Source of the DNA: Corylus avellana
Taxonomy: Eukaryota > Streptophyta > Magnoliopsida > Fagales > Betulaceae
Assembly (NCBI RefSeq): GCF_901000735.1
Contig: NC_081542.1
Location: 40,281,321-40,345,320, forward strand
Direction of reading: 5' to 3'
Length of the DNA: 64,000 nucleotides
A program made the position numbers and the translations under genes. Position 1 is the stretch's first letter, and every line of letters starts with the position of its first letter. Positions 1 to 11,871 of this stretch are shown here, one piece after another. The notes under the pieces are model-generated. The model was not told where the DNA came from and ran no database searches. It saw nothing but the letters and a program-made list of their open reading frames with translations.

Positions 1-560
1 TTAAACTTAGCGCTCATGGGAGGCACCCTATAGTTTATCTTTTTATTTTTTGTTTCGTGTGTTTTAAGTTAATCTTTTTAGTTATCTTTAGTTTTGTTTC
101 TTTTTACTTGTTTTTGTATTTTCTTACTTTGCAGGGACAAGTGTGCTTCAATTCAAGTTTTGGGGTGTGCTATGAAACATTCTTTCCAAGACTATGTCGT
201 CCATCTCCCGAGTACACTCTTTCCTTAATTTAGACACATTGGGGACAATGTGTCATTTAAGTTTGAGTGTATGGGCACACATGTTCACACACACTTTGTC
301 CCAATTTCATGTCATTTGTTTTGTGTGTTTGTTTGTTTATTTGAAAATAAAAATAAAATAAAAAAAAGTTTATGCATGTTCATATTTGCCCTAAAAGTTT
401 GAGTTAATCTAAAAGAATTGTGGCTTAAATTCATCAGTGAGCTTAAAATTTTGAACACATGATCTGATGAGAGAATTTTTTAGCTTGGTTACTTGCTTAG
501 AACAGTTGAAAAATCACATGTTTGATTTGATCACACAAGCATATTAGCACATAATTTGTG
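1..560 (+). mobile_element. Possible 3' region of a Ty3/gypsy (Tat/Athila-like) retrotransposon
   Basis: The first bases contain an AGCGCTCATGGGAGGC-type phrase, and an ACATTGGGGACAATGTG motif lies near 237-253. From memory, such motifs sit downstream of pol near the polypurine tract of Tat/Athila-group gypsy elements. No open frame is retained and no LTR ends are seen, so this is an inferred decayed fragment. The element would continue left of the window. Confidence 0.35.
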
Positions 561-574
561 AGGTATGACATTTT

Positions 575-577
<3 letters not shown>

Positions 578-616
<39 letters not shown>
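578..616. repeat. (TA)n microsatellite
   Basis: About 39 bp of pure TA dinucleotide repeat. Confidence 0.95.
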
Positions 617-619
<3 letters not shown>

Positions 620-870
620 GATCATTGATAAGCTTTTCACTAAGTAACTGGACCTCTTGCCTCAAATGCATTGAGTGTTCACGTCAATAGGTGAAAATTT
701 TGGATTTGATCAATGTCATGGTTAGTTTGGTTTTGTAGCTTTTTTGACTCGAGTTAGTAGGTCCTTAGGGGTGTCTCTACACCTAATGCCCTAAAACCAT
801 CTGGTTTGGGAGTCATTGACTTAACACTCGCTACATGGATCAATTAGAAAGCTTAAGGAAACCAAACATT

Positions 871-1697
871 GCATGCCTATATATTGTTCTCTCTTGTAAC
901 ATTCAAATCATTGAATCAAAATGTAGTTCTTTGTTCTCTTCTTCTTTCCTTTCTTCTTCTTCTCTTTACAAACTTTCTTTCTTTAGTCTGTATTTTCACA
1001 TGGTATCAGAGCAATAAATCCATAACGTCGTTCTAGTTCCTTTTCCGCTGTCTCTCTAACAAGCACCTTAGCCGCATCACATATGTTTGTTGAGTCACAG
1101 GTTGCAAGCTCGCTCCTTCTCCACAGTTACCGCACTCCGACACATCAACCGTTGGTCATCGTAGTGAAATCTAACCATCCATTGTTGGTTTTGTTGGGAG
1201 ATTCAACCACCCCTTGGTATTTGCAGCGAGATCCAACCGCCCCTTAATTGGAAATTCGCATCAAGATCTGACTGCTCCTCAGTATTTTACGACGAGATTC
1301 GACCACCCTTTGGTGTTTTTGTGGCGAGATCTGATCACCCCCAGTAGTTTATGGCAAGATTCAATCGACAAACGGCCAATTATATGTTTTTGTTTATCAA
1401 ACTGAAGGAAGTTCCTACCATCAGTTTGCGGGGAAGTGTTAGAAGATAAAATCTAATCAAGTCAAGCATATCCAAGCAAGGCAACAATCCTATGATTTAA
1501 TCCTCTATGTTTCATAGGATTGCATATTATTCTCTATCACAACCCATGATTCACGCCATGATATATAGGATGCGTTCCCTTCATATGCCTATATATTGTT
1601 CTCTCTTGTAACATTCAAATCACTGAATAAAAATGTAGTCCTTTATTCTCTTCTTCTTCTCTTTACAAACTTTCTTCCTTTAGTTTGTATTTTCACA
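871..1697 (+). mobile_element. TRIM-like Copia element with truncated 5' LTR
   Basis: The 3' LTR spans 1437-1697 (261 bp). It starts TGTTAGAAG after the purine-rich GCGGGGAAG and ends TTTTCACA. The 5' side keeps only the last ~130 bp of the LTR (871-1000), closely similar to 1568-1697. It is followed immediately by TGGTATCAGAGC at 1001-1012, complementary to initiator tRNA-Met. The internal region is only about 436 bp with no coding capacity, which is TRIM size. A target-site duplication cannot be checked because the 5' end is missing. Confidence 0.75.
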
Positions 1698-2265
1698 AAG
1701 GGAACTTTCCCGACCATTTTTTCTTTTCCACAAAATACTCCAGATAATTACACTTAAATGATAGAGAAATGAAACATCATCCAATAAGAAAAGCTGCTAT
1801 ACTATCTGCATATACGAGTTTCAAATTTCATATTTCCCATTTTCGCACTGATGAACACAAATGAAAGATGAGCAGCAAAATAAGTCAAATCATTAAATGT
1901 AGACACACACAAACATTTAAATAAAATCATTTCCACCTATAGATATAATCATCGAGAACACAACTATCAAAGTATGCATAAAAAAAAAAAAAAAAAGAAA
2001 AAAAAAAAGAAAAAAAGTAATGGTACTCTTCACACCAATTTATCACACCAATAAATACAACAAGTCAGCTGGTATGAAATTGGTGTGTTAAGTTGCATTA
2101 CTCAAAGAAATTTGATGTCAAAAGCATAAGCAAGCAAAGATTAGAACCGAATACATGGATATTGAAACAAAATCTAAAAGCCCAATGAACTCAAATAACA
2201 TGCTCACTATTTCAAGACATGGAAACTGAAGTATTACCTTATATATCAAAAACAGGTATAATGTG
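1698..2265. other. AT-rich spacer without a gene
   Basis: This stretch contains a long A/G-interrupted poly-A run (1980-2017). No coding region, RNA gene or clear repeat end is seen. Confidence 0.6.
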
Positions 2266-3840
2266 TGTTAGTATTTTTGTTAGCATAATTCGGTTCTAAA
2301 ATGCAAAGGCTACAGTTCACGGGCTCAAACATTAATATAGAATGCTTAGAATCCAACCCCCACTGTGCTAATATAGTTCATATGTGGAGAGCGTTAAATT
2401 GAATCTCTTAGAGTTTGAGTGATTCCTTTGATAAATCTACGGTTAAGAAGTCTATTGGAAGGGTCTGGTAAAGGAGAATCACGTTGAAGAAGATTGTGAG
2501 CAATGAGGCGAGTTGTAAGCTTATCGATCTTACAGAACCAAGGTCTTGCAAAGGGTTGTAAGTGTTTCTAGTGTCTGTAATCTCTGGATAATCTTTTGAT
2601 AGTGATTCCTGGATTTGGCTGTCCTAGAAAGGTTTTACTTTTAGATCGGTTTCTAAAAGGTTTCATCTTCCTAACCAAAATATATATATCTGGCTCTTTA
2701 TTGCTTTATATATTTTGGTGATTGAATTCTTTATCGCTTCATAGTATTAATTCTGCATAAATTGTGATAAACAAGTTTTTGAAGTCGGCATAGCGTTTTT
2801 CAATTAATATCAGAGCAGGTTCACTCTGTTTGGATTAAATTCCTGAGTGAGATCTTTTGACTCCTTGTTTGCTATGAATACTTCTCAAGGGGAATATGAA
2901 CTTATAAACTCCTTCAATAATTTGTTGGAAAAATTCACGTTTTTAAGACATAAATACACAAATTTATTTCATTGTTTTACAAAGAGGAATGCATTAAATG
3001 AGAGTGGCTAAGCCCTAGTATGATAAGATTTGACTTTTGACTTGATTTTCTTGTCAAAACCTTCTATTGGTGAAACTTTCTCCTCATTTTGTAAGTTGGT
3101 AAATCTTCTCATTGGATGGCTTACACACACAACAAACAAGCATGGGTTGAATTGAACTTTTTTCTTTGCTTGAGTTAAGTAATATGAGTTTCTTGTCATT
3201 TCTAGTCTCATGTATATTTTGCATAATTGGAGCATGTTTGGGATATTCATTGTGAAATACATGAGTCGTTGATGTGTGTATCATATATGTTCATTTGACT
3301 TTTGAAGGGGAGAAGCCTGTATTTTTTTCTTTCCAGTTTCTTGTTGATAAATGAGTCATACATTGAAGGGCAATTTGTGTTGATGTGCCTCCATGATCTG
3401 CATTAAACTTCATGCATTTTTCGTTTATATGTGATCATGAGTTTTTCTTGTGTTATTCATGTTCCACATATGCCTTGATGTATCTTGTGAAGTGTTTTAG
3501 GAAACATGAAGACATTTTGTTATTCTATGACAAAAAGGGGGAGTAAAGATGGAGAGATGATGGGATGTCTCGGCATATTGGTTTTGTCACCGAATTGCCA
3601 AAGGGGGAGTTTGTTAGTATTTTGTTGGCTTAATTCAGTTCCAAAATCAATATGCCGAGACATCCCATCATCTCTCCATCTTTACTCCCCTTTTAAGGTT
3701 TCCTCTTCGTAACCAAAATATATGTGTTTACCTTTTTATTGCTTTATATATTTTGATGATTGAATTGTTTATTGTTTCATAATATTAATTTCGCATAAAT
3801 TGTGATAAACAAGTTTTTGGAGTCGGCATAGTATTTTTCA
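2266..3840 (+). mobile_element. Gutted Copia-type LTR retrotransposon
   Basis: The 5' LTR runs 2266-2802, from TGTTAGTATTTTTG to GTTTTTCA. It is followed by a degenerate tRNA-Met primer site (ATCAGAGCAGG, about 2809). A gag-like start at 2876 stays open for only about 42 codons. The polypurine tract AAAGGGGGAGTT (3600-3611) precedes a 3' LTR at 3612-3840 that begins TGTTAGTATTTTG and ends TTTTTCA. The 3' LTR is internally shortened and carries a fold-back insertion. Flanking pentamers ATGTG and TTGTG match at 4 of 5 positions, consistent with a decayed target-site duplication. No pol is present. Confidence 0.75.
3541..3687. repeat. Perfect 40-bp inverted repeat across the PPT/3' LTR boundary
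   Basis: Bases 3541-3580 (beginning GAGTAAAGATGGAGAGATGA) are the exact reverse complement of 3648-3687. A loop of about 67 bp between them holds the polypurine tract and the first 36 bp of the 3' LTR. The right arm interrupts LTR sequence that is otherwise similar to the 5' LTR. Confidence 0.9.
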
Positions 3841-4089
3841 TTGTGTTTGTTCAAATAGTTGAGGAACTTGCTGCTTGAAGCACCCCTCTGTTTGATTAAT
3901 TAGAAGATTGTCAGACAGACATATAATGAGTGGTTTAAAGAAAAAAACACAAATGAAAGAAAAAAAAAAAACAAAAAACAAATAAAAATAGAAACAAAAA
4001 AGGAGAAGAGAAGAGGGGCATGGAAGCCATACCTCATTTCCTCCCTAAATGCACCCACTATGGTGGCAAATGTGTTCCACATGGTCAGG

Positions 4090-4318
4090 TTTTGGGATAA
4101 TCGGTGATTTAACATGGTATCAAAGCTAAAGGTCTTAAGTTCGAACCTTGACTCTATCATTTACCCTTCATTTAAATTAAATATTTTATGTGTTGTACCT
4201 CACTTATTAAAATGAAGTTTGAGCCCACACGTAAGGGAGAGTGTTAAAATATTAATTAAGTGATTAAATTTATCTCTTCCTATTAGCTTAACCTTCTAAA
4301 ATAATCAATGATTTAACA
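4090..4318 (+). mobile_element. 5'-truncated tiny-LTR (SMART/TRIM-like) element
   Basis: A 77-bp 3' LTR (4242-4318, TGTTAAAATATT to GATTTAACA) is paired with the tail of a 5' LTR ending GATTTAACA at 4114. The tRNA-Met-type primer site TGGTATCAAAGC follows at 4115. The better-preserved relative at 38,927-39,253 in this window supports the structure. Confidence 0.7.
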
Positions 4319-5059
4319 CCACAAAGGAAACCAACGAAAGAGAAACCTAAAAAAGGTTTCAAAAGAAAAGTTTGATTTGAATCTTAACAGCTAGTGCTTA
4401 TGTCCACGCGTTTCCGTTCAAACCAATAATTTCAAAGATTCGAGAAGTTTGATTTTACTAAAACTGATTCAACAATCTCAATTCAATGAATAAATTCTGA
4501 AAGTAATCTACTCAATTCCTATTACATGCAGTACTTATAATTGGTGACATAGTCTAAGGTATTTCAGTCGACTTCTTTACCTGACCAATTCAAACACAAA
4601 ATTCCAAGCCATGCTCTAGTAAGTGCTCTTTTCTGTCACATGCTGTCATGATCTATATTTAGTAATTTATTCCACAATAATAAATACAGATTTCATTAGA
4701 CCCCATATTTTGTAAACATCTTTAAAATATTTTAGAGAGTTTTGATTTAATGCCGAACTGCTGACATTGCAAACTTTATAAATTAACACTTTCTAAAGTT
4801 TAAGGTTATGATTGTAAAAGTGATGAAAGATCAGAAGTGGTAAATAAAGTTTACTCAAGACCATTCATAACTGATTTTGATAAATCCCAAAATATTTTTT
4901 TGATATACTTTTTTAATATTCTCAAAATAATTTTCAATACATATTATTACGTACAATATATCTTCATATTTTTATTAAGTATTATTCTATAAAATTATTT
5001 TTCTAGAATTCTCTAATATTCTCATAATAATTTTCATTGCATATTATTACGTACAATCT
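4319..5059. other. AT-rich intergenic sequence, nothing recognised
   Basis: No sustained coding frame, RNA gene or repeat structure is visible. Two copies of a short ATTTTCATTGCATATTATTACGTACA-like phrase lie near 4930-4955 and 5028-5055. Confidence 0.5.
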
Positions 5060-5470
5060 TCATATTCGACGGGCCGGGTCGAATTTGAAAGAATATGGCA
5101 ATTAAGTTAGTTGGTAGTACAAGTCCTAGGAGCAAATGCCTCCCAAGACGCAAGAACTGTCTTGCAGGTTAAAGGCCCGGGACAAATCATGCATGGATAG
5201 CGCGTCCATACCAAGCCCCATATTAGTAGCCTAAATAAAAGTAAGATTTATTTCATATTTGGCTCAATGGCTTAGTCTATAAATAGGCTCCTATATCAGG
5301 TATGAACCTTAGACTGAATTTTTGGCATTTAAGCATACTTTTCTCCAAAATGTTAACTTAGGCGTCGAGTTCTCTTAACTAGTTATTGGAGCGCAAAGAA
5401 CAAAGGTCGGAAAGCAGAGAACACCCTATTCACGCTGTACCAGAACTCTTCTAACACATAGCATTTAACC
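5060..5470 (+). mobile_element. Possible LTR fragment with promoter-like TATA box
   Basis: Sequence of mixed composition contains a TCTATAAATAGGCTCC TATA-like box near 5277-5292. It then runs through TTAGGCGTCGAGTTCTC and ends near TTCTAACA, resembling the U3-R-U5 end of a Ty3/gypsy LTR. No partner LTR or primer site is identified, so this is tentative. Confidence 0.3.
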
Positions 5471-5975
5471 ACTTTACAGAAGAAAAAAAAGAAAATAAAA
5501 GAAGGATTTGAAGATTTTGGAGCCACGGGTTCAAGGACTTCAAAGCCGTTGATCAATTCTCTTCAAGGTGAGCCTTAGTCAAAGCTCCAAAATTAATTTT
5601 TGTTTTCCATTTCTGTTGTGATTCTCAAAAATTCATTACACAGTTCAACGTCGACTGACCATAGAATTCTCGCCGTTCTCTCACGAGAGTCCATGTTATT
5701 TGGAGTACACCTTACGGCAAAAAAAAAAAAAAAAACAAAAACAAAGCTTTAGATTCCAAGCCCAACAAAAAGCTGCGAGTCGTGTATGTTGTTGGATTTC
5801 AAATCTTTGACTCCAAACCTCAAAGACACTTCTTTTCTCCCTTGAATGACAGAAATATGGTTTGACATTAAAGTTATAGTCTAAAATCATATTAAAATAT
5901 CAATTATTTTAAAAATTAAAAGAAGCAAGAATCGAAAAATTAAATTATTTAATTTATTTTCTATTATAGTCTTTT

Positions 5976-6075
5976 NNNNNNNNNNNNNNNNNNNNNNNNN
6001 NNNNNNNNNNNNNNNNNNNNNNNNNNNNNNNNNNNNNNNNNNNNNNNNNNNNNNNNNNNNNNNNNNNNNNNNNNN
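5976..6075. other. 100-N scaffold gap
   Basis: Exactly 100 N, the conventional size for a join of unknown length. Confidence 0.99.
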
Positions 6076-6252
6076 ATTTGACGGTAATGACTAACGGAGT
6101 GGCCAAATTGCAATTGGTTGGTAGTTTGGAGGGCTACTTTATCACTACTTTTTGAACATTAAGGGGTTAAAATAAAAATGGCTGGTAGTTTGAGGGGCTA
6201 AATTATATTTTTTTCCCATTATTTATTAATTGAATATTAGACCGTATGAAAG

Positions 6253-7010
6253 GGAAAATGATCCTTTTCAGTCCATTTTGGATCGGAGAGTATCCAGTTA
6301 ATAGTCAAGATTTCTTATAAGAAATGTAAGGACCTCAAATTGAACACATGTTCTTATAATAAAAATAATAATAAATTATTATTAAAGTTTAATAAAAAAT
6401 AAAAATAACAATAATAAAATCCATAGAGGTGGCCCAACCACCCCATTGAGGTGACCGGCCACCCCATTTTTAACCACCCGGACTAGGGTGGCCGAAGCCA
6501 CCCCGGTTGCCCTTGGGTGTGGTTCGGCCACCCCCAAAGTCAAACCCAATTTTTTCATTTGGGTTTGCCTTTTGGGGTGGCCTAACCACCCCCAAGGGCC
6601 ACAAGATGGTTGCGGCCACCCCAGACCGACCCTTGGAAGGTGGCCGAACCACCCCAAGGGCCTTGGGGATGGTCAAGGCCAGCACTGTAAATTTTTTTTG
6701 TTTTTTCCATTTGACCCTTCGGGTGGCTCGGCCACCCCCAAGGGCCATCGGGGTGGCATCAGCCACTCTAGACCGGCCGGTCTAGGGTGGTCGGCCACCC
6801 CGGTGGTTAAAAATGGGGTGGTCGGCCACCCCTATGACTTTTATTATTTTTATTTTTAATTTTTATTCAACTTTAAATAATAGTTTATTATTATTTTTTT
6901 TTATTACAAGGACATGTGTTTCAATTTGTGGCCTTAGATTTCTTATAAGAAATTTTGGCCATTAACTGGATACCCTCCAGTCCAAAATGGACTGGAGAGG
7001 ATCCTTTTCC
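6253..7010. mobile_element. Mutator-like MITE with long TIRs and a GC-rich core
   Basis: The left terminus begins GGAAAATGATCC, and the right terminus is its imperfect reverse complement ending GGATCCTTTTCC. The inverted arms extend about 140 bp, including TTTCTTATAAGAAAT on both sides. The flanks GTATGAAAG (6244-6252) and ATATGAAAG (7011-7019) match at 8 of 9, fitting the 9-bp duplication of Mutator-like elements. The core (6425-6835) is strikingly GC-rich and made of interspersed, inverted GGGGTGGCC/GGCCACCCC words. Open frames through it are compositional artefacts. Confidence 0.8.
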
Positions 7011-7124
7011 ATATGAAAGGAATTTGGACGACTTTTCTCTGTCTATTCACTAGCATATCATTATTGTCATTATTTATTGATTGATTAGGTTATGAAAGGA
7101 ATTTGCAAGACTTTTCTCACTCTT

Positions 7125-7156
<32 letters not shown>

Positions 7157-7160
7157 AAAG

Positions 7161-7250
7161 AGGACGAAAATAAGAGAAATTCGAACTAGTGACCTTCACC
7201 TTCGCTTTATGAAGGCAATGCGTTGCCTCCAGCCGATTGACAAAAATTAA
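7161..7250 (-). mobile_element. Degenerate tRNA-derived SINE
   Basis: On the minus strand there is CAATCGGCTGG followed by GGTCACTAGTTCGAATT, resembling the A- and B-box regions of the SINE at 27.9 kb. The ends are not preserved. Confidence 0.5.
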
Positions 7251-7386
7251 AACGTTCTTTTATATGAGTTTGCAATAAATTAATTAAACTTTTTTTTTTC
7301 TTTTATATATATGTGTTTGCAATTTGTTTATTTGTTTCTGATAAAAGATAATTTTGCTTGTCGTGTGGGAAAAAACACAATGGAAG

Positions 7387-9689
7387 TCGTATGATGCTGT
7401 GATCGGCGACATAACCTTACTAGCTAGCCAACCGAATGCAATACGTTGATTTTACAATGCCATTTGCGGAGTCAGGTTTGTCTATGATTGTTCCAATGAA
7501 ACCAAAAGCGTCGGCATGGATGTTTATGAAGCCCTTCACGGTGGGAATGTGGGTGGCAACTGGCGGCATCCTAATATACACAATGCTCGTGGTTTGGTTC
7601 TTGGAGCGTCAACGCAATCCAGAGTTTAATGGCCCTTGGAAGAACCAGATTAGCACTGCGCTTTGGTTCACCTTCTCCTCTCTCTTCTTTGCTCATAGTA
7701 AGTATCAAATATATATATATATATATATAGAGTGTGTGGTTTGGGAATGTTTTAGATGAAAGATTTTAAAGAGTGTAAATAGCAAAGTTATCATTTTTAA
7801 GTCCCAACTCACAATAAACTATTGCTTTAAAATAACCAATAAGTGGGCATATACACTTGTGTGTATGCTCTAGTACAGTGCAAAGTACTAGACACACACG
7901 TGTGTGACGATATAGCTATATCTTAAGCTTAATAGTACTTGATATATTTTAAATATGTATACTTACAATTATTTAGCTTTATATATCTTAAGCTTAGTAA
8001 TTGATTGATATATATAATACAATTAAAGCCTAATTGTATTAAATATAATATGTACTTGCAAATTATTAAGCTTAATAATTGATATATTTTAAATATGTAT
8101 ACTTGCAATTAATTTTATATATATTATCATATTTACATGGCAACGTGCTGATATGACACATTGCCATTTGGTAATGCATTAATTCAACATGTGACCATAT
8201 GATTTTAATATGGTAATGTGTTGTATTTTTACACGTTACCATATAGTGACGTGGCAATAAATGATGAACAGTTGCCACGTCATTAAACCTATATTTTTTT
8301 GTAGTGTAGGGGTTTGATTTGAATCGTACAATGCTTTTAAAATAGATCCAACGATTGAATTTTATATGACTATTAATAAAGTCAACTGTAAGATTAAATT
8401 GAGTTTGATCTACCGGTTGAGATTAAGAAATGGTTACTAACAAACCATTAATTATAATTTTAATCTAGTAGCAAGATTAAGTGTCTGTTAATATCTGATC
8501 GTAATTTACTGTTACAGTACATGTTCTCTCTCCTCTTTCTAGAATAAAAACTCTATTGGGCGCTTTTGTTTGGTTTTGTTTTGTTCAAAATGCAACTAAA
8601 TTAATTGCAAGAGATTTCTAAACTTCTTTGTATCCTCCGAAAATATTTGTTATAACTCGATGCATACAAATTTGTTAGAATTAATGGGAGCAAATAAATT
8701 CTTAAGGAAAGCAAGCCTCATTTCATTTTCTGTTTCGCTTGCGACTTGAAATCACCAATATAGCACGTGGTTTTATATTGCAGGGGAAAAAGTCTATAGC
8801 AACCCGAGTCGTTTGGTGATTGTACTATGGCTCTTTGTGGTGTTGGTCCTGAAATCAAGCTACACCGCTAGTCTGTCTTCAATGCTCACAGTTCAACAGC
8901 TGCAACCCCGTGTAACCGATGTAGAGTGGCTAAAGAAGAACAACATGAAAGTTGGTTGCGATGGTGATTCATTTGTAAGAACATACCTGAAGAATATTGT
9001 TGGGTTCAATCCACTCAACATCTTGAACGTCGCCAGCGAATACAATTACACAGGAGAATTTGAAAACAACAATATCTCTGCTGCCTTTCTTGAGCTCCCA
9101 TATGAGAAAGTTTTCCTCAATAAGTACTGCAATGGCTTCATTGGCACCAGACCCACTACCAGATTTGGAGGATTGGGCTTTGTGAGTAGCAACTCATGAA
9201 TCTTCAACTTCTTTATAATCCAAATCCGCTTCTCCTTTTCTGCAGAAAGTAATAAAATTATTTTCTTTTCTCTCTCTCTCTATGCAGGCATTCCAGAAAG
9301 GCTCTCCAATAGCGAGGGATTTTTCGAAAGCCATTCTGAATCTATCAGAGAATGGTAAGTTAAAGTTACTGGAAAACGAATGGTTGACTCCCATGGACGA
9401 GTGTTCAACCAACATAACTTCCAACAGCACTCAAACCCTGAGCCTCCAAAGCTTTTGGGTGCTCTATCTGATATCCTTTGTCACTTCCACCATTTGTTTT
9501 CTACTATCACTAAATTGCTCACCAATAAATCGTCAGAATCATGAGCATGCATACGAAGGAAATGTAGCTCCAGATGATGGAAGTGTTTGGAAGAAGGCAA
9601 TTAGACTAGTAGGATACTTTCTTATCAAAAGTCCAAGAACAACGGAGCCTGTCGAGTCCTCCCCACCAGCTGAAATTGAAATTCTATGA
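7387..9689 (+). pseudogene. 5'-truncated glutamate receptor-like (GLR) pseudogene, exons 3-5
   Basis: Exons are at 7387-7697, 8784-9181 and 9288-9689, with GT donors and AG acceptors at the same places and phases as the two GLR genes at 47-62 kb. Exon 3 encodes the YDAVIGD segment of the ligand-binding core and the first membrane segments. Exon 4 carries the conserved SYTASLS channel motif and the second ligand-binding half. Exon 5 carries the last membrane helix and the cytosolic tail. No exon 1 or 2 (signal peptide, amino-terminal domain) is found upstream. Exon 3 is 311 nt rather than the 307 nt of its relatives, giving a frameshift near 7430. Exons 4 and 5 remain open. A family member would be a plasma-membrane or endomembrane amino-acid-gated cation channel; this copy is very unlikely to be functional. 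Confidence 0.85.
8120..8306. mobile_element. CACTA-like terminal fragment in GLR pseudogene intron
   Basis: The sequence ends TTTTTTTGTAGTG at 8306, the reverse complement of a CACTAC-type terminus. Short repeated and inverted words (GGTAACGTG/ACGTTACC, GTTGCCACGTCAT) precede it, like CACTA subterminal repeats. No partner terminus is found in the intron. Confidence 0.5.
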
Positions 9690-10895
9690 ACTCCTAACAG
9701 TAGGAAATAGGAAATAGGAAATAATTCAGATTCAGATTAATTTTTTATGTCCATATTATGCAAGCTCTGTTAAAATGTTCATTCTGTATAAGCTGAAGGG
9801 TTGACCAGGAACCAGTATATATATTAATTATATGTAGTGTTGTCCCACATAGGTTATGTATATGTAGTGTCTGTATTATCCGTATATGCAATTATAGGTA
9901 CTATATATTCCATGATTATGATGTTGATCGAATGATGTTTTCCATTATTATCTGATAAAAACTTTTTTGACTTAAATATATGTTGATATAATTCTTGAAG
10001 AGACAATGCTAAGAGCATCAATAGTTTGACATATATATTAAAAGATGAAATTTTCCAACCAGCCCCAAACAATACCTAAAGGAGAGTGAATATGTGTCGT
10101 TTTATAAAAAATATCCCAAATAAAAAATTATAGCACCAAATATAATAAAAGTAGTAAATTATTCGATACAAGAGTGACGAAGTGAAAACCTTTTGAGAAA
10201 CTCATTAAAGGTAAAATTAACCACTTCACGGTAACCAAACCCAAGAAACTCAACCTCTATAGAAGAATATCTTTGTAACCGACACTCATTCCTCGTACCA
10301 AGCAAACAACATGTTTAGACTCACTAAAAGAAGCAACATAAAAGACTTTAATACCATATTAAAAAATTAAAATATCAAAGAGCGAAAAGCGATCATTTTG
10401 AGAATAAGGAAAAAATAGAGAAAAATAAAATTTGAGGTATTAGTTCAGCCTTAAAGGCCTACTTCTACTCTTATAATACCAAATATGACTATTTTTATTG
10501 TATTTGTTGAAATAATGATTAAGCTCCGGTACCGGCCATGTTGAAGTTTGTGGGTAAATATAAAATACGAGAATATATAATAGCGGAAGCAAGAGAGAAA
10601 ATAGAGACAGGGAATTACGGACAGTTCAGTGTTAGACACATATGTCCACCACTCTGAATAGCCTATAGGACTATATTTTGCTCATTGACTTGTTTATTTA
10701 CAAAATTACTGGTGAATTCACTCATCCGCAAAAATGGGTGAAAAATGAGATTAAAAATGATATATTATCATTTCTCATATTATAAATATAAAAAGGTACT
10801 GAGAGAGAATAATACAAAAATTCATAGTGGTTTGGTGGTAGTCCTACATCTATCGTTATAATACCCAATAAGATTACATGTTTGTTATATTGATT

Positions 10896-10896
<1 letters not shown>
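9690..10896. other. Intergenic AT-rich sequence downstream of GLR pseudogene
   Basis: No coding region or clear transposon end is seen. It may contain the 3' UTR of the decayed GLR copy. Confidence 0.5.

Positions 10897-10934
<38 letters not shown>
10897..10934. repeat. (TA)n tract at the viral integration site
   Basis: A pure TA repeat directly precedes TTGTTTTATAAG. The same TTGTTTTATAAG directly abuts viral sequence at 25,603, so this tract marks the unoccupied version of the integration site. Confidence 0.85.
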
Positions 10935-10939
<5 letters not shown>

Positions 10940-11771
10940 TTATAAGAAGTCTTATTTATATAGAGAAAAATATAAAAAAGCCCCTCAAATTACTAGCCGT
11001 TTGCAATATAGCTACACAATGTTCAAAATGTACTAAAGTAGCCTCTCAAACTACCAAATTGTATCAAAAATGCCACTTATTTTTTTATATTCCTATAATA
11101 CCCCTATTCTTTTAACAAATAAAATAATAAAATAATTGTAAAAATAAAAACCAAACAATTTTTTAAAAATATAAGAAAACCAATGGGCGAATAAAAACAA
11201 AACAAAAAAAGAATGTTTTTTTTTTTGAATAAATAATAAATAATTAATCACTGTAGTTAGCCTAAATTACAAATTGTTTTATGTCCTATCAAAGTAAAAT
11301 CAAATGTATGGTTCTTAAGATATTCCAAAAAAAAAAAAAAAATATAGTCCTGAAGTCAAATTCTGTACCTTTGATTTTACTTTAATACAACATGAAGTAA
11401 TTTGTAATTTAAGCCAACTACAATGACTAATTATTTATTATTTATTCCAAAAAAGTTTCTTTTTTTTTTTTTTTTTATTCACCCATTGATTTTCTTGTAT
11501 TTTTTTTAAATTGTCGTACCTTTGATTTTAATTTAATACAACATGAAGCAATTTGTAATTTATATCAACTACAGTGACTAATTATTTATTATTTATTTCA
11601 AAAAACTTTTTTTTATTTTTTTATTTGCGCATTGGTTTTCGTGTATTTTTTTCAAATTTTTTTTTTTTTTTACAATTATTTTATTATTTTATTTGTTAAA
11701 ATAATAGGGGTATTATAAGAATATAAAAAAAATAATAATAATAAGTGGCCTTTTTATACAATTTGATAGTT
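10935..11771. repeat. 837-bp copy of 25,603-26,439, ending at a gap
   Basis: The two segments have the same length and appear identical by eye, including an 11-T and a 16-A homopolymer. It contains the left TIR and body of the MITE at 25,631-26,526, truncated by the gap. Exact identity next to a gap points to an unmerged contig overlap or two haplotypes sharing a flank. Confidence 0.85.
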
Positions 11772-11871
11772 NNNNNNNNNNNNNNNNNNNNNNNNNNNNN
11801 NNNNNNNNNNNNNNNNNNNNNNNNNNNNNNNNNNNNNNNNNNNNNNNNNNNNNNNNNNNNNNNNNNNNNNN
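11772..11871. other. 100-N scaffold gap
   Basis: Exactly 100 N. It separates the empty-site flank from viral leader sequence. Confidence 0.99.

Noticed and set aside
6382..6859. Several overlapping open frames of 90-123 codons on both strands
   Set aside because: They fall in the GC-rich, inverted-repeat core of a MITE and their composition simply follows the repeat words.
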